Shown in pieces: positions 8,857-17,764 of a stretch of 61,898 bases of DNA; position 1 is the stretch's first letter; the number at the start of each line of letters is the position of its first letter. A program made the position numbers and the translations under genes. Source of the stretch: an uncultured Alphaproteobacteria bacterium (GTDB taxonomy: Bacteria; Pseudomonadota; Alphaproteobacteria; RF32; CAG-239). The stretch lies in the NCBI GenBank assembly GCA_944392205.1, contig CALXVV010000026.1, positions 1 through 61,898 of the forward strand, in the 5' to 3' direction. The notes under the pieces are model-generated. The model saw only the letters and a program-made list of their open reading frames with translations, was not told the origin of the DNA and ran no database searches.

Positions 8857-8863
8857 AAATTAT

Positions 8864-9079
8864 ATGAAAAAGCTGCAATATAACTTTAAGCTTTGGCAAA
8901 ACGCCGGCAATCGCATTGATGAGGCAGAAGCAAGAAAACATTTCAAAGACCCCATCCGGGTCCCAATTTCCGTCGGATACCGCAACCTCGACGGCCGGTG
9001 GGTTGAGGTTCAGTGCGACTATGCCTGGACTAGCGCCAGCGCTCCGGGAGCCACCATCATCCCGGCGCTCACCGCCTAA
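8864..9079 (+). CDS. Small orphan protein, 71 aa
   Basis: Not recognised. It has a Lys/Arg/Asp-rich N-terminal half and ends in a short Ala/Pro/Thr tail. There is no signal peptide or membrane segment. It is supported as a gene by a plausible promoter, a structured leader, an ATG, and a strong terminator 25 bp after the stop. The tail codons are markedly GC-rich (AGCGCC, GCTCCG) compared with the start. The role may be linked to whatever the leader senses, but nothing in the protein indicates it. Confidence 0.6.
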   Translation: MKKLQYNFKLWQNAGNRIDEAEARKHFKDPIRVPISVGYRNLDGRWVEVQCDYAWTSASAPGATIIPALTA

Positions 9080-9104
9080 CCCTGCTGCCCGAGCTGCTAA
9101 CCCG

Positions 9105-9139
9105 CCCCGTCAAAGTTCCTCTTTGGCGGGGATTTTTTT
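9105..9139 (+). terminator. Rho-independent terminator
   Basis: An 11-bp stem CCCCGTCAAAG / CTTTGGCGGGG (9105-9115 / 9121-9131, one G-U pair), loop TTCCT, then ATTTTTTT. It ends the 71-aa gene and abuts the convergent phosphoglycerol transferase gene. Confidence 0.88.
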
Positions 9140-10637
9140 ACCTCAATACTTTTCCATACAACAAATATTCATAGACGTGAGAGCGCTTGCTTAATTCATC
9201 GTCGAGCTTCTCATAATTATCATACCCCTTTTCCGGCAAAGTAGGCTCTTGAGAATAAAGAGAAACGCCGAGCCCCAATTTGTCTCCTTTGATGTCAAAC
9301 CCCAAACTTTCAACAATTGTCGGATACATATCAAAAGGTGTAAATTGACGATTTTTTACCTGACCATGTTTAGGATAAATGGCAGGATTAATGATGATAT
9401 TTAGATCTCTTCGTTGCATATCTTCAGCAAACAAAGCATCATTCATAACCAAGTGATCATTCACAATCACCACCGTTGTATCCTTATAAAACGGCTGACC
9501 TTTGAGCCAGGCAATAAAATCTCCTATTTTTCTGCTGGCACAACGATAAACATTTTGATGACGCTCATCATAAACTTTTGAACAATTTTTTTCATCCAAA
9601 AATTCATTTCCACCATGTGTATCCATTGTCATGACAGTAAAGGAAAAGGGTTTTCCCATTTTAGCCAAACGGCTGATTTCTTCTCTTGCTTCCTGATAAA
9701 GCTCTTCATCACGCAATATACGTTTACGAATAGGATCATGATCGTCATCAAGATCAAACTTCGCTTTCCAGTCCTCCCAACCCAAGATATTAGGATTACC
9801 ATGGCTCTCAAAAAATTTATTCACCCCGGCATAAGAGCTTTCCATACCTGTCATAAAACTTTGCTCATACCCCTGCTCTTTTAAGATATCAAACAAGCAC
9901 CAAGCCTTTGGCAAATATCCGTGTTTGGGCAAAAATTTATTATGATTGGTAATCGGCAAATGCAGAGGTATTCCACAGGTTTGGGCCACAAGACCGGCCT
10001 GCGTCCACTGGGCTCCATCTACCTGCATGGCACCACCGATATCACCGTCATGGCTGAAATTTAGATTATCAAGAGCCAGTTTTTTAAGCTCCGGCATAAA
10101 AGCTGCTCCGTATTCTTTACGCAAAAATGTCGCCTCAGCCGATTCCAAAAAAACAAGAACCAAATTGCGTTTTTTAGCAGGAGATAAAATCTCAACTTCT
10201 CTGGGATCATTATAATACTTCTCATAAAAATCAGAGACATGCCCTTTGGCGTGATAATCCTCAATAATTTCTGCAATATCCAATCGTACGGCCACATAAA
10301 TTATACTACAGATAAGAAACAACAAGGCAATTTTATTTTTATAAAATAATACCTTATCTCTAATATTTTGAACCTTCTTTCCCCATGGCCACTTTATTCC
10401 AAAGAGCAAGCAAAGCACCACCAAGACAATAGCGGTCACCATCACCGTATTTTGCAAAAAACTTGCCAGTAGACGTGTTTCTGAATCCAAAGAGATATTC
10501 ATATGGAACAAAATTTGCTCATAAGTAACCTCGCCAAACTTACGCAACTGCCAATTCATGGCGGTTACAAGCAGACAAGAAATTCCTATTAACAGCAGTG
10601 CCAACATAAAAAAACAAACTCCCAAAATGGCCACCAC
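9138..10637 (-). CDS. OpgB/LtaS-like phosphoglycerol transferase (sulfatase fold)
   Basis: A 499-aa membrane-anchored enzyme of the alkaline phosphatase/sulfatase superfamily. Three hydrophobic segments occupy the N-terminus (about 3-27, 62-85, 103-121), followed by a periplasmic catalytic domain. The metal and nucleophile region is LVFLESAEATFL (Glu ligand and Thr nucleophile as in OpgB/LtaS); MTMDTHGG and VNDHLVMND supply later metal ligands. The best fit is phosphoglycerol transferase I, which moves phosphoglycerol onto periplasmic glucans. OpgB proteins are usually longer (over 700 aa), so the donor and acceptor are uncertain. It stands alone, with no glucan-synthesis genes beside it. Confidence 0.8.
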   Translation of the reverse strand: MVAILGVCFFMLALLLIGISCLLVTAMNWQLRKFGEVTYEQILFHMNISLDSETRLLASFLQNTVMVTAIVLVVLCLLFGIKWPWGKKVQNIRDKVLFYKNKIALLFLICSIIYVAVRLDIAEIIEDYHAKGHVSDFYEKYYNDPREVEILSPAKKRNLVLVFLESAEATFLRKEYGAAFMPELKKLALDNLNFSHDGDIGGAMQVDGAQWTQAGLVAQTCGIPLHLPITNHNKFLPKHGYLPKAWCLFDILKEQGYEQSFMTGMESSYAGVNKFFESHGNPNILGWEDWKAKFDLDDDHDPIRKRILRDEELYQEAREEISRLAKMGKPFSFTVMTMDTHGGNEFLDEKNCSKVYDERHQNVYRCASRKIGDFIAWLKGQPFYKDTTVVIVNDHLVMNDALFAEDMQRRDLNIIINPAIYPKHGQVKNRQFTPFDMYPTIVESLGFDIKGDKLGLGVSLYSQEPTLPEKGYDNYEKLDDELSKRSHVYEYLLYGKVLR

Positions 10638-10696
10638 GGCAATCTTAAGAGTTTGTTTATGTATTGCAAGCTTTAATAAATACTTGTGGATGAAAT

Positions 10697-11032
10697 TTAT
10701 CCCATAACACGTCCTGAAATTGCGACAGTGCTTGCCGGCATATCCACAAATTGGATATTTACGAATGCTGGCTCAACCTGCAAACGCTGCACGACAAAAT
10801 CAGTCAGAGACTTTGCCAACGCCCCTTTATCTCTAAAACCGATAGACTTCATCTCAATTAAGGCCCCTTTTGTATCCAAGCTTCCGTTAAAAGCCATTGC
10901 CGGATTGAGCAAAAGATTTACCACCACGTATTGGATTGGTTTTCCAAGTTCTTTTGCCACCAGCTGTGCAGCATCGGCACATAAATTTTCATCTTTAATG
11001 GTCGTATTTGAATAAATTGTCAAAAATGGCAT
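10697..11032 (-). CDS. MIF-family tautomerase
   Basis: A 111-aa protein of the macrophage migration inhibitory factor branch of the tautomerase superfamily. Pro2 would become the catalytic N-terminal proline after Met removal (MPFLTIYSN). The core matches MIF closely in order: GKPIQYVVVNL, PAMAFNGSLDTKG, MKSIGF, and VNIQFVDMPASTVAISG. The CxxC redox pair of animal MIF is absent. The protein is probably a cytoplasmic homotrimer of unknown substrate. It lies 16 bp downstream of the YuiD-like gene on the same strand, so the two may be co-transcribed. A role outside the cell is pure speculation. Confidence 0.85.
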   Translation of the reverse strand: MPFLTIYSNTTIKDENLCADAAQLVAKELGKPIQYVVVNLLLNPAMAFNGSLDTKGALIEMKSIGFRDKGALAKSLTDFVVQRLQVEPAFVNIQFVDMPASTVAISGRVMG

Positions 11033-11048
11033 GATTTTCTCCCTTAAA

Positions 11049-11522
11049 TTAGATTGAAGCTGTTAATTCTGGCCAAAAATGAATAACCAAGGCCACCAAA
11101 CACCCCAAGATACATCCAACCAAAACCTCTTTGGGCGTATGTCCCAACAACTCTTTTAGCTGAGCAGATTTAGTTTTGATGTTTGATTTATAAAAATCCC
11201 TAAAGATTTGGTTCAAAAGCCTAGCCATATCTCCGGCATTTTTGCGTAAGCCCGCAGCATCTTGCATCACCACCAGAGCATAACCACCGCTGATGGCAAA
11301 CAAAAGAGAATCAAACCCGGCAATCAACCCAACCGACATCGTCAACGCACTAACCCCGGCTGTGTGAGAACTGGGCATTCCCCCTGTTGTTGAAAGCTTT
11401 TCAAAGTCAATTTCTTTCATCTTGACATAAAAGGTAAAAACCTTCAACACCTGGGCAATCACAACCGCTGTCAATCCGCTGACAATAGCCTCCAATCCGG
11501 TATTAAAAAACATCTTCACCAC
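11049..11522 (-). CDS. YuiD/DUF212 divergent PAP2-like membrane protein
   Basis: A 157-aa integral membrane protein. The family motifs are in order: TTGGMPSSHTAGVSAL (about 42-57), MQDAAGLRKNAGDMAR, and ELLGHTPKEVLVGCILG, with hydrophobic helices at the N-terminus, middle and C-terminus. The SSH and GHT pieces correspond to parts of the PAP2 phosphatase signature, and the family is called acid phosphatase/vanadium haloperoxidase-related. No substrate is established. It is followed after 16 bp by the MIF-type tautomerase gene and preceded by the gyrA terminator. Confidence 0.88.
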   Translation of the reverse strand: MVKMFFNTGLEAIVSGLTAVVIAQVLKVFTFYVKMKEIDFEKLSTTGGMPSSHTAGVSALTMSVGLIAGFDSLLFAISGGYALVVMQDAAGLRKNAGDMARLLNQIFRDFYKSNIKTKSAQLKELLGHTPKEVLVGCILGCLVALVIHFWPELTASI

Positions 11523-11528
11523 CTCAAA

Positions 11529-11554
11529 AGGCGGGCAAAAAATCTACCCGCCTT
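11529..11554 (-). terminator. Terminator after gyrA
   Basis: An 8-bp stem AAGGCGGG / CCCGCCTT on the minus strand around a 10-nt loop, followed by TTGAGG. It lies 15 bp after the gyrA stop and has only a weak T tract. Confidence 0.6.
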
Positions 11555-11569
11555 AAAACAAAGTTCAAG

Positions 11570-14383
11570 TTACTCCTCATCCGTCATTTCAGGCTCAGAG
11601 ACAACTCCCTCATCACTGTCTTCAATATCTGGAGCGCTCTCACCCAAAACCTCGGATCCGGTTTCTTCTTCGAGTTCTGCATCATCGCCTTCATCAGCGT
11701 CAAGCCAGGTCACGGAAACGACCTTCTCATTCTCTGCCAAACGGAACAAGATAACACCTTGTGTCTTGCGTCCGGCGATTCTGATATCTGCCACCGGCAT
11801 TCTGATGAGTTTTCCGCCATCTGTTACCATCATGATTTGATTATTGTCTTCAATCGGGAACGAGCTGGCAATTTCTTTGTTGCGTGCAGACATCTCCATA
11901 TTGGCAATACCCTGCCCGCCACGTCCGGTTACTCTATATTCATAAGAAGAAGAACGCTTACCATATCCGGTTGTGGTAACAGACAAGATAAACTGTTCAG
12001 CCTCACGCATGGCCTCATATTTCTCTGGTGTCAAAACATTCATTTCAACACCTGTCTCAGAGGCAGATACAGGCGTATCATCTCCTCTTTCAGCCTGAAT
12101 ACGCTTAGCAGCGGAAGATATCTTGAGATATTCTTCTCTCTCCTCAGAGGTCGCATCACTATGTTTCAAAACCGACATAGAGATAACGGCATCATCTTTG
12201 CCAAGCTTAATGCCGCGAACACCGGTAGAGTTACGTCCGACAAATACACGAACTTCCGTTACCGGGAAGCGGATGCATTTACCGCTGCGAGCCGCAAGCA
12301 AAATATCATCATCTTCGGTGCAAATCCGAACATTGATAAGCTTATCGCCCTCATCAAGTTTCATGGCAATCTTACCGTTTGACTGAACATTGACAAAGTC
12401 CATTAAAGAGTTGCGGCGAACATTGCCCTGTGCGGTCGCAAACATGATAAACAAGTCTTTGCACTCGGCCTCATTCTCCGGCAATTTCATAATAGTGGTG
12501 ATAGTTTCACCGGCATCAAGCGGCAACAAGTTGATAAACGGCTTACCCTTAGAGGTCGGAGACCCGAGCGGCAGCTTATAAACCTTCATCTTGTAGACCA
12601 AGCCCTTAGAGGAGAAGAACAGAACCGGCGTGTGGGTACTGGCCACAAACAAACGGGTTACAAAATCTTCATCTTTGGTCGCCATACCGGATTTTCCTTT
12701 GCCGCCGCGTTTTTGTGCTTTGTAAGCATTGAGCGGAACGCGCTTGATATAACCGGCCTCAGTCACGGTCACAACCATATCCTCGCGCTGGATAAGAGAT
12801 TCAATATCGGTATCATACTCAATATCTTCAATCTTAGAGCGGCGCGGTGTTGCATATTCATCTTTAATGGCCACCAACTCATCACGCATAATACCGTAAA
12901 GTTTTTCGCGGCTGGAAAGAATAGAAAGACATTCTTTGATTTCATCACCGAGGCTGACTAATTCCTCATGAATCTTGTCTCTTTCCAAACCGGTCAAACG
13001 TTGGAGTTTCAAATCCAAGATAGCACGAGCTTGCGCCTCAGATAAGCGATAAGTTCCGTTCTCAACCTTGCGGTCAGGCTCATCAATCAACTTAACCAAA
13101 GTCTCGACATCTCCGGCCGGCCAAGCTTTGGCAAGCAAGGCATCTTTAGCTTCTTGCGGAGTCGGAGATGTACGGATAAGGTCAATCACGGGATCAATAT
13201 TTTCAACCGCGATTGCCAAACCAACCAACACATGAGCTCTGTCGCGTGCTTTGTTGAGCTCAAAGATTGTACGGCGACGTATAACCTCCTCGCGGAATTC
13301 AATAAAGGCGGCAATGATTTCTTTTAAGTTCATCATCATCGGCCGACCGTTATGAATGGCCAACATGTTCATTCCGAAGCTGGTTTGCAGCGGAGTATAT
13401 TTATAGAGTTGGTTCAAAACCACATCAGCTTGGAAATCTCGTTTAATCTCAATAACGACACGCACGCCATGACGGTCAGATTCGTCACGGATCTCGCCGA
13501 TACCTTCAATCTTCTTTTCCTTAACCAACTCGGCAATACGAGTAATCATTGCCGCTTTGTTAACCTGGTAGGGAATTTCATGAACAATGATGGCTTCTTT
13601 ATCTTTATGGAGCTCCTCAATGGTGCATTTTGCTCTCATCACAACAGAGCCTCTACCGGTGAGATAAGCAGATTTGGCACCGGAATACCCTAGAATCAAG
13701 CCTCCTGTCGGAAAATCAGGTCCCGGCACGATTTGGGTTAAGTCTTCGATTGAAACTTCCGGATTATCAATATAAGCACAGCAGGCATCAATAACCTCAC
13801 CCAAGTTGTGCGGCGGAATATTGGTAGCCATACCAACGGCAATACCATTGGCACCGTTAACCAAAAGGTTCGGATAGCTGGCCGGCAACACGGAAGGTTC
13901 TTGCAAACTTTCATCATAGTTTGGCATAAAGTCGACGGTATCTTTATCAATATCATCAATCAAGGCATGGGCAACTTTAGCCAATCTGGCTTCGGTATAA
14001 CGCATGGCGGCGGCACTGTCACCATCCATAGAACCAAAGTTTCCTTGTCCGTCAATCAAAGGCACGCGCATAGAGAATGGCTGCGCCATACGAACCATTG
14101 CCTCATAAACAGAGGAATCACCGTGCGGGTGATATTTACCTAACACATCACCGACAATACGGGCAGATTTTCTAAACGGGCGATTATAGTCATAGCCGTT
14201 TTCATAAGCAGAATAGATGATACGGCGGTGCACCGGTTTCAAACCATCGCGCACATCCGGCAGCGCACGGGAGACGATAACGCTCATTGCATAGTCAAGA
14301 TAAGAGCGGCGCATCTCATCAGAGATTTCAACGGGTGCAATATCTTTTGTGGTTTCCACCACGGGCATTACTTCATCAGTCAC
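11570..14383 (-). CDS. gyrA: DNA gyrase subunit A
   Basis: A 937-aa type II topoisomerase subunit that cuts and rejoins DNA to introduce negative supercoils. The N-terminal breakage-rejoining domain has the catalytic Tyr129 in [12 protein letters not shown]. The quinolone-determining stretch [13 protein letters not shown] carries Ser90 and Glu94 at the positions of E. coli Ser83 and Asp87. The C-terminal DNA-wrapping domain holds the GyrA box QKRGGKG, which separates it from ParC. The C-terminus is strongly acidic. Upstream, TTGAAA and TGC-TACACT resemble an extended -10 promoter, with a short 15-nt spacer. It stands alone and ends at a hairpin. Confidence 0.98.
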   Translation of the reverse strand: MTDEVMPVVETTKDIAPVEISDEMRRSYLDYAMSVIVSRALPDVRDGLKPVHRRIIYSAYENGYDYNRPFRKSARIVGDVLGKYHPHGDSSVYEAMVRMAQPFSMRVPLIDGQGNFGSMDGDSAAAMRYTEARLAKVAHALIDDIDKDTVDFMPNYDESLQEPSVLPASYPNLLVNGANGIAVGMATNIPPHNLGEVIDACCAYIDNPEVSIEDLTQIVPGPDFPTGGLILGYSGAKSAYLTGRGSVVMRAKCTIEELHKDKEAIIVHEIPYQVNKAAMITRIAELVKEKKIEGIGEIRDESDRHGVRVVIEIKRDFQADVVLNQLYKYTPLQTSFGMNMLAIHNGRPMMMNLKEIIAAFIEFREEVIRRRTIFELNKARDRAHVLVGLAIAVENIDPVIDLIRTSPTPQEAKDALLAKAWPAGDVETLVKLIDEPDRKVENGTYRLSEAQARAILDLKLQRLTGLERDKIHEELVSLGDEIKECLSILSSREKLYGIMRDELVAIKDEYATPRRSKIEDIEYDTDIESLIQREDMVVTVTEAGYIKRVPLNAYKAQKRGGKGKSGMATKDEDFVTRLFVASTHTPVLFFSSKGLVYKMKVYKLPLGSPTSKGKPFINLLPLDAGETITTIMKLPENEAECKDLFIMFATAQGNVRRNSLMDFVNVQSNGKIAMKLDEGDKLINVRICTEDDDILLAARSGKCIRFPVTEVRVFVGRNSTGVRGIKLGKDDAVISMSVLKHSDATSEEREEYLKISSAAKRIQAERGDDTPVSASETGVEMNVLTPEKYEAMREAEQFILSVTTTGYGKRSSSYEYRVTGRGGQGIANMEMSARNKEIASSFPIEDNNQIMMVTDGGKLIRMPVADIRIAGRKTQGVILFRLAENEKVVSVTWLDADEGDDAELEEETGSEVLGESAPDIEDSDEGVVSEPEMTDEE

Positions 14384-14734
14384 TTTACATTACCTTCAAA
14401 TTAATTAAACTTCCGGCAGTGTAGCAGAAAAGAAAAAGTTTCAACAGTTTTTTTACCGAGTTATGCCCAACAAAAAGTAGCATTTTTCTCTCTACGGCCA
14501 AAAAAAGTGCCTTAAAATTGATTTTAGGCTCGAGCGGGAATAAAAAAGTTAACAAAAAAATCTCAAAAACGCAAAAAAACGAGCTTATTGCATAACTTCA
14601 ACAAACAAGGCCCACTCGCTAAAGTGTTTTTTGTCTTAAACGTTATTTTTTGTCATTTTTTGTATTGTGCTCTTTCTAAATTTGTGATATATATTGTATG
14701 TAAACTTAAAAATTAACGCTAAAATTAATAAATT
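14384..14734. promoter_or_regulatory. Divergent intergenic region between gyrA and a lipoprotein gene
   Basis: 351 bp without a gene. The gyrA-proximal side carries the putative gyrA promoter (TTGAAA and TGC-TACACT on the minus strand, about 14425-14450). The middle is A/T-rich with homopolymer runs and no convincing hairpin or reading frame. The right end holds the lipoprotein promoter at 14665-14693. Confidence 0.5.
14665..14693 (+). promoter_or_regulatory. Sigma70-type promoter for the lipoprotein gene
   Basis: TTGTGC (14665-14670), 17-nt spacer, TATATA (14688-14693). The predicted leader is about 35 nt, very AT-rich and without a Shine-Dalgarno sequence. Confidence 0.6.
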
Positions 14735-15319
14735 ATGAAAAAAATTATCTTTATGGCTATGGCAGCCTTGGTTGCGACAGCTTGTGGTGAACACGATCAA
14801 GTAATTTACACCAGTGAGGGTTGGTATGGGGATTCCTACTGTAAATCAGGAAAAATTTCAGTAGAAGTTACTGCGTGTTGCAAACACTCTGAAATCTCCA
14901 CGAGCGGACACTCGGTAGTTGATTTTTATCTGGCTCAGAAAACTGAGCTGGATTTAATCTCCGATCCAGAAAAATCTGCTCAGGAACTGAAACAACTGTT
15001 CAAAGAGAAGCAAGGAATTGACTACAAAAACCTCATGATTGTAATTAAGCCGTCTGAGAGGATTCAGAAGCTCTTCTGTGAGCTTCAAGAGAGTCGAATG
15101 GCTCTAGAGATTGCTCAAAATTACTATCAGGTTGACAGCCTTAAAACTGCAAAGGCCAAGATAGACGCCATTGGTTACAACAACGAAGCAAAGGCCCTGG
15201 AACAGATGCGTGACAATCGGGCTTCCGTTGTATCCGAGGAACGCAAACAAAAAATGCGTTCAGATGCCATAAAACAAGCACAGCCAGGTTTTGGTGGCAC
15301 AATTGTTGTCAATCAATAA
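14735..15319 (+). CDS. Orphan lipoprotein, 194 aa
   Basis: The signal is MKK, a hydrophobic run, then the lipobox VATAC with Cys17 as the acylation site. The mature protein has further cysteines near its N-terminus (YCKSG, ACCKHSE), which could form disulfides in the periplasm. The C-terminal half is helical and charged, with Glu/Lys/Arg-rich coiled-coil-like sequence (about 85-180). I do not recognise a family. It is monocistronic with its own promoter and a terminator shared with the convergent ssb. The start follows AATTAATAAATT with no Shine-Dalgarno. Confidence 0.75.
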   Translation: MKKIIFMAMAALVATACGEHDQVIYTSEGWYGDSYCKSGKISVEVTACCKHSEISTSGHSVVDFYLAQKTELDLISDPEKSAQELKQLFKEKQGIDYKNLMIVIKPSERIQKLFCELQESRMALEIAQNYYQVDSLKTAKAKIDAIGYNNEAKALEQMRDNRASVVSEERKQKMRSDAIKQAQPGFGGTIVVNQ

Positions 15320-15330
15320 GCTGGTAACAA

Positions 15331-15371
15331 ACAACAAAAAAGGGAAGTCTAACACTTCCCTTTTTTGTTGT
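15331..15371. terminator. Bidirectional terminator with an 18-bp stem
   Basis: A perfect 18-bp stem (15331-15348 / 15354-15371) with loop CTAAC. The GGGAAGT/ACTTCCC core is flanked by A6 and T6, so it can stop transcription from both the lipoprotein gene and ssb. Confidence 0.9.
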
Positions 15372-15372
15372 T

Positions 15373-15843
15373 TTAGAACGGAATATCATCATCCAAATCA
15401 GCCGCCGGAGCTGCAGAAGATGAAGAATCCCAACCGGCGGAACCACTGGCCGGAGAGAACACATCATTACCGCCGGCTGGTACGCCATCGCCTTTGGCAT
15501 CAAGCAAAACCAAATTGCCGCTGAAGTTTTGCAACACAACCTCGGTTGTATATCTCTCTTGTCCGTTGTTGTCTTCCCATTTGCGGGTTTGCAACTGCCC
15601 CTCAAGATAAACTTTAGAACCTTTGTGCAAATACTTTTCTGCCACCTCGGCCAACTGCGGGTTAAAGATAACCACACGGTGCCACTCGGTACGATCTTTG
15701 CGCTCGCCGGAGAGCTTATCTCTCCAAGTATCAGATGTTGCAACATTGAGGTTAACAATCTTTGCACCACTCTGAGTATTGCTGACTTTAGGATCTGCGC
15801 CCAAATTGCCGACCAAAATAACTTTATTAATGCTTCCAGCCAT
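15373..15843 (-). CDS. ssb: Single-stranded DNA-binding protein
   Basis: A 156-aa protein that coats single-stranded DNA and recruits repair and replication proteins. The N-terminal OB fold has [45 protein letters not shown] and the end of the fold near residue 112. A Gly/Ser/Ala-rich disordered linker follows, then the conserved acidic tip DLDDDIPF that binds partners. Length is typical. The adjacent uvrA is on the opposite strand about 2 kb away; ssb and uvrA are neighbours in many bacteria. Confidence 0.97.
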   Translation of the reverse strand: MAGSINKVILVGNLGADPKVSNTQSGAKIVNLNVATSDTWRDKLSGERKDRTEWHRVVIFNPQLAEVAEKYLHKGSKVYLEGQLQTRKWEDNNGQERYTTEVVLQNFSGNLVLLDAKGDGVPAGGNDVFSPASGSAGWDSSSSAAPAADLDDDIPF

Positions 15844-15916
15844 TTTATTTTACCTTACATCTAAAATTAAAAACTTTTTCAAATATACATTGAGATTTTT
15901 CAGAATAAAACCAAAA

Positions 15917-17017
15917 TCAATCAACCTGTGTATATTCTTCTCCCTGGCGCCTAAAAACACCGTAGATTGCGTTGCCTGAGAAATTTCCGTTGGCAAAAGA
16001 CATATTTCCCCAAGGCATCATAAATTCTCCTTGGGCGGCAGCTTTTTTCATATCATCATAGGCGAATCCGCCGGCTTTTTGAGCCACCTCTGCCCAAAGT
16101 TTGAGCGCGGCAAAACCATACACCCCAAGGCCAATAGGCTCCATCCCTTGCAAACGGAGATTAACCAAAGTTTCCGTAAAATAGGTACTGTCCTTAAAGT
16201 TCTTCAGCCCCAGATAATAAAGCCCATCGGTATTAAAGCCCATAATTTCCCGGTAGTTTTCATCGGCCAAATATCTGTCGGTAAAAACAGCAACATCTTC
16301 ATCCATATCTCTAAGCTCTAGAGTGAGCTCGGCCGTTTTCTCCCCGGTTCCCAAAATGTAGACGATTTGATTGTTTTGTAAAATTTCTTTTGCCATAGCC
16401 TCATAGTCATCAGCATATTTGGCAAAATCAAAAGACGAGAGCCTTGCCCCCTGCCCGGCAGAGAGAAATTCTTGTTGCAAAGCCTCGGCAACACCAACCA
16501 TTGTTCGGTCCGAAGAATCATAAACCACGGCCACATTCTGTCCGGCAAAATTATGCTGATAATACTTCAAAAACACTGCTGCCTGCTCTGAACGCAACCC
16601 GGCAATTTTCAAAGGAGCTCCTGGCGCAAAAGCCTTCTCGCCTGCCAACGGCACCGGCACGATTTGCAAAATCTCAGCCTTGGCAAAAACACCGGCCGCC
16701 TCACTAAAAGCGTTTGAACAATAAGGCCCGATGATGACATTAGGTTTTTCATCTCTCACGCTGAGCATCTGCGCCAAAGACACGGCAAAAACATCTTCAC
16801 AACGGTCATCAGCCACCACCACATTAATTTGTTGTCCCAAAAGTCCGCCATGATTATTGATGTCTTGCGCGGCAATCTTAACACCTTGCGCCAACTCATG
16901 TCCAAAACGGCGGTATTCTCCCTCTTGCGGAGCCACCACCATAACATCTATTGCCGCCAACGCAACCGCCGGCCACATCAGTACCGGCGCCAAAAATTTC
17001 AACAATTTCAACATCAT
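15917..17017 (-). CDS. Periplasmic branched-chain amino-acid-type binding protein, orphan
   Basis: A 366-aa type I periplasmic binding protein of the LivJ/Peripla_BP_6 family. It has a Sec signal peptide with likely cleavage after ALA (about residue 21), then a two-lobed binding domain with VKIAAQDINNHGGLLGQQINVVVADD, VIIGPYCSNAF, and a hinge around residue 135-160. Such proteins normally deliver leucine-type amino acids, amides or other small ligands to an ABC transporter. No permease or ATPase gene is nearby, so the partner is elsewhere or it acts as a sensor. The ligand cannot be told from sequence. Confidence 0.85.
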   Translation of the reverse strand: MMLKLLKFLAPVLMWPAVALAAIDVMVVAPQEGEYRRFGHELAQGVKIAAQDINNHGGLLGQQINVVVADDRCEDVFAVSLAQMLSVRDEKPNVIIGPYCSNAFSEAAGVFAKAEILQIVPVPLAGEKAFAPGAPLKIAGLRSEQAAVFLKYYQHNFAGQNVAVVYDSSDRTMVGVAEALQQEFLSAGQGARLSSFDFAKYADDYEAMAKEILQNNQIVYILGTGEKTAELTLELRDMDEDVAVFTDRYLADENYREIMGFNTDGLYYLGLKNFKDSTYFTETLVNLRLQGMEPIGLGVYGFAALKLWAEVAQKAGGFAYDDMKKAAAQGEFMMPWGNMSFANGNFSGNAIYGVFRRQGEEYTQVD

Positions 17018-17084
17018 AACAAATTTTGCTTACACAACCATGGAGCGCATAGTATCAGCTTCTGAAATTTTTGCAACTTTTTTA

Positions 17085-17113
17085 TTGACTTAAAATAAGG
17101 TTTTATGCACAAT
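17085..17113 (+). promoter_or_regulatory. Candidate promoter for the 172-aa gene
   Basis: TTGACT (17085-17090), 17-nt spacer, and a weak -10 CACAAT (17108-17113). The leader would be about 30 nt and contains TTATTAAC. Confidence 0.4.
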
Positions 17114-17151
17114 ACCGCCCATTACGAAATCTTATTAACAAACAATTGTAT

Positions 17152-17670
17152 ATGAAAACGAAAAATTCCTACGCTCCTGCGTACACAAGCAAGAAACAAG
17201 TTATTGACTGCGTTGCCCACCTTTTGGGTTTTAAACCTGAGGATTGCAAAGCTGAGCTCAAACTGGCCATTGGCTGGAACGGCGAAAAATACATTACTTC
17301 CACGGATTGGCATGTAAGCTACCCCGGCGGTCAATGCATTTTTCCAACCTGCGCCTCGCCGCAGCATAAAACTTTCATTGCTGCAGTCTGTGGCCACACC
17401 ACGGTTGAAGGAAAAGGATTAGAGCCCATCCTCTCTGCCCACGAGTTTCTCCATCCGCACGACAGAGTTGAGTTTGTTGACGGCAATTACCCGAGGGTTT
17501 CATTTGATCTGGGAGCTCCTCTGGAAATCGCCTTTGATGAGCGGAGCATCGTCATCTTCAGTGACTGCGATGTCACGGTTGAAAAGCACGGTTCCTCGCG
17601 AATTTTCACCGTTCAAAACACCAAAGAAACGGTGTATGCTCGTTTCATCAACGGTGTACTGAGCAAATAA
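17152..17670 (+). CDS. Orphan hypothetical protein, 172 aa
   Basis: No family recognised. The product is soluble, without a signal peptide, and contains several His and Cys residues in the middle (CIFPTCASPQHK, AVCGHTT, HEFLHPHDRVEF), a combination that could bind a metal, although no known metal motif fits. The ATG at 17152 is preferred over an in-frame TTG two codons upstream. The leader TTATTAACAAACAATTGTAT has no Shine-Dalgarno sequence. It is monocistronic with a clear terminator. The coding region is more GC-rich than its AT-rich leader. Confidence 0.72.
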   Translation: MKTKNSYAPAYTSKKQVIDCVAHLLGFKPEDCKAELKLAIGWNGEKYITSTDWHVSYPGGQCIFPTCASPQHKTFIAAVCGHTTVEGKGLEPILSAHEFLHPHDRVEFVDGNYPRVSFDLGAPLEIAFDERSIVIFSDCDVTVEKHGSSRIFTVQNTKETVYARFINGVLSK

Positions 17671-17674
17671 GCTC

Positions 17675-17705
17675 AAGGCAGGTTAAAAACCTGCCTTTTT
17701 TTATT
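17675..17705 (+). terminator. Rho-independent terminator
   Basis: A 10-bp stem AAGGCAGGTT / AACCTGCCTT (17675-17684 / 17688-17697), loop AAA, then a T tract. It lies 4 bp after the stop of the 172-aa gene. Confidence 0.88.
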
Positions 17706-17764
17706 TTAAATTGTTGCTATTGAGAGATGATTTAACTATATTATCCGCCAGGGGAGATAAAGAA

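Noticed and set aside
11570..14383. ParC rather than GyrA
   Set aside because: A clear GyrA box (QKRGGKG) and full-length C-terminal wrapping domain are present.
14640..14700. Bacteroidetes-type promoter (TTTG / TAnnTTTG) before the 194-aa lipoprotein gene
   Set aside because: TAAATTTG is present but the TTTG spacing does not fit; a sigma70 pair with a 17-nt spacer explains the site better.
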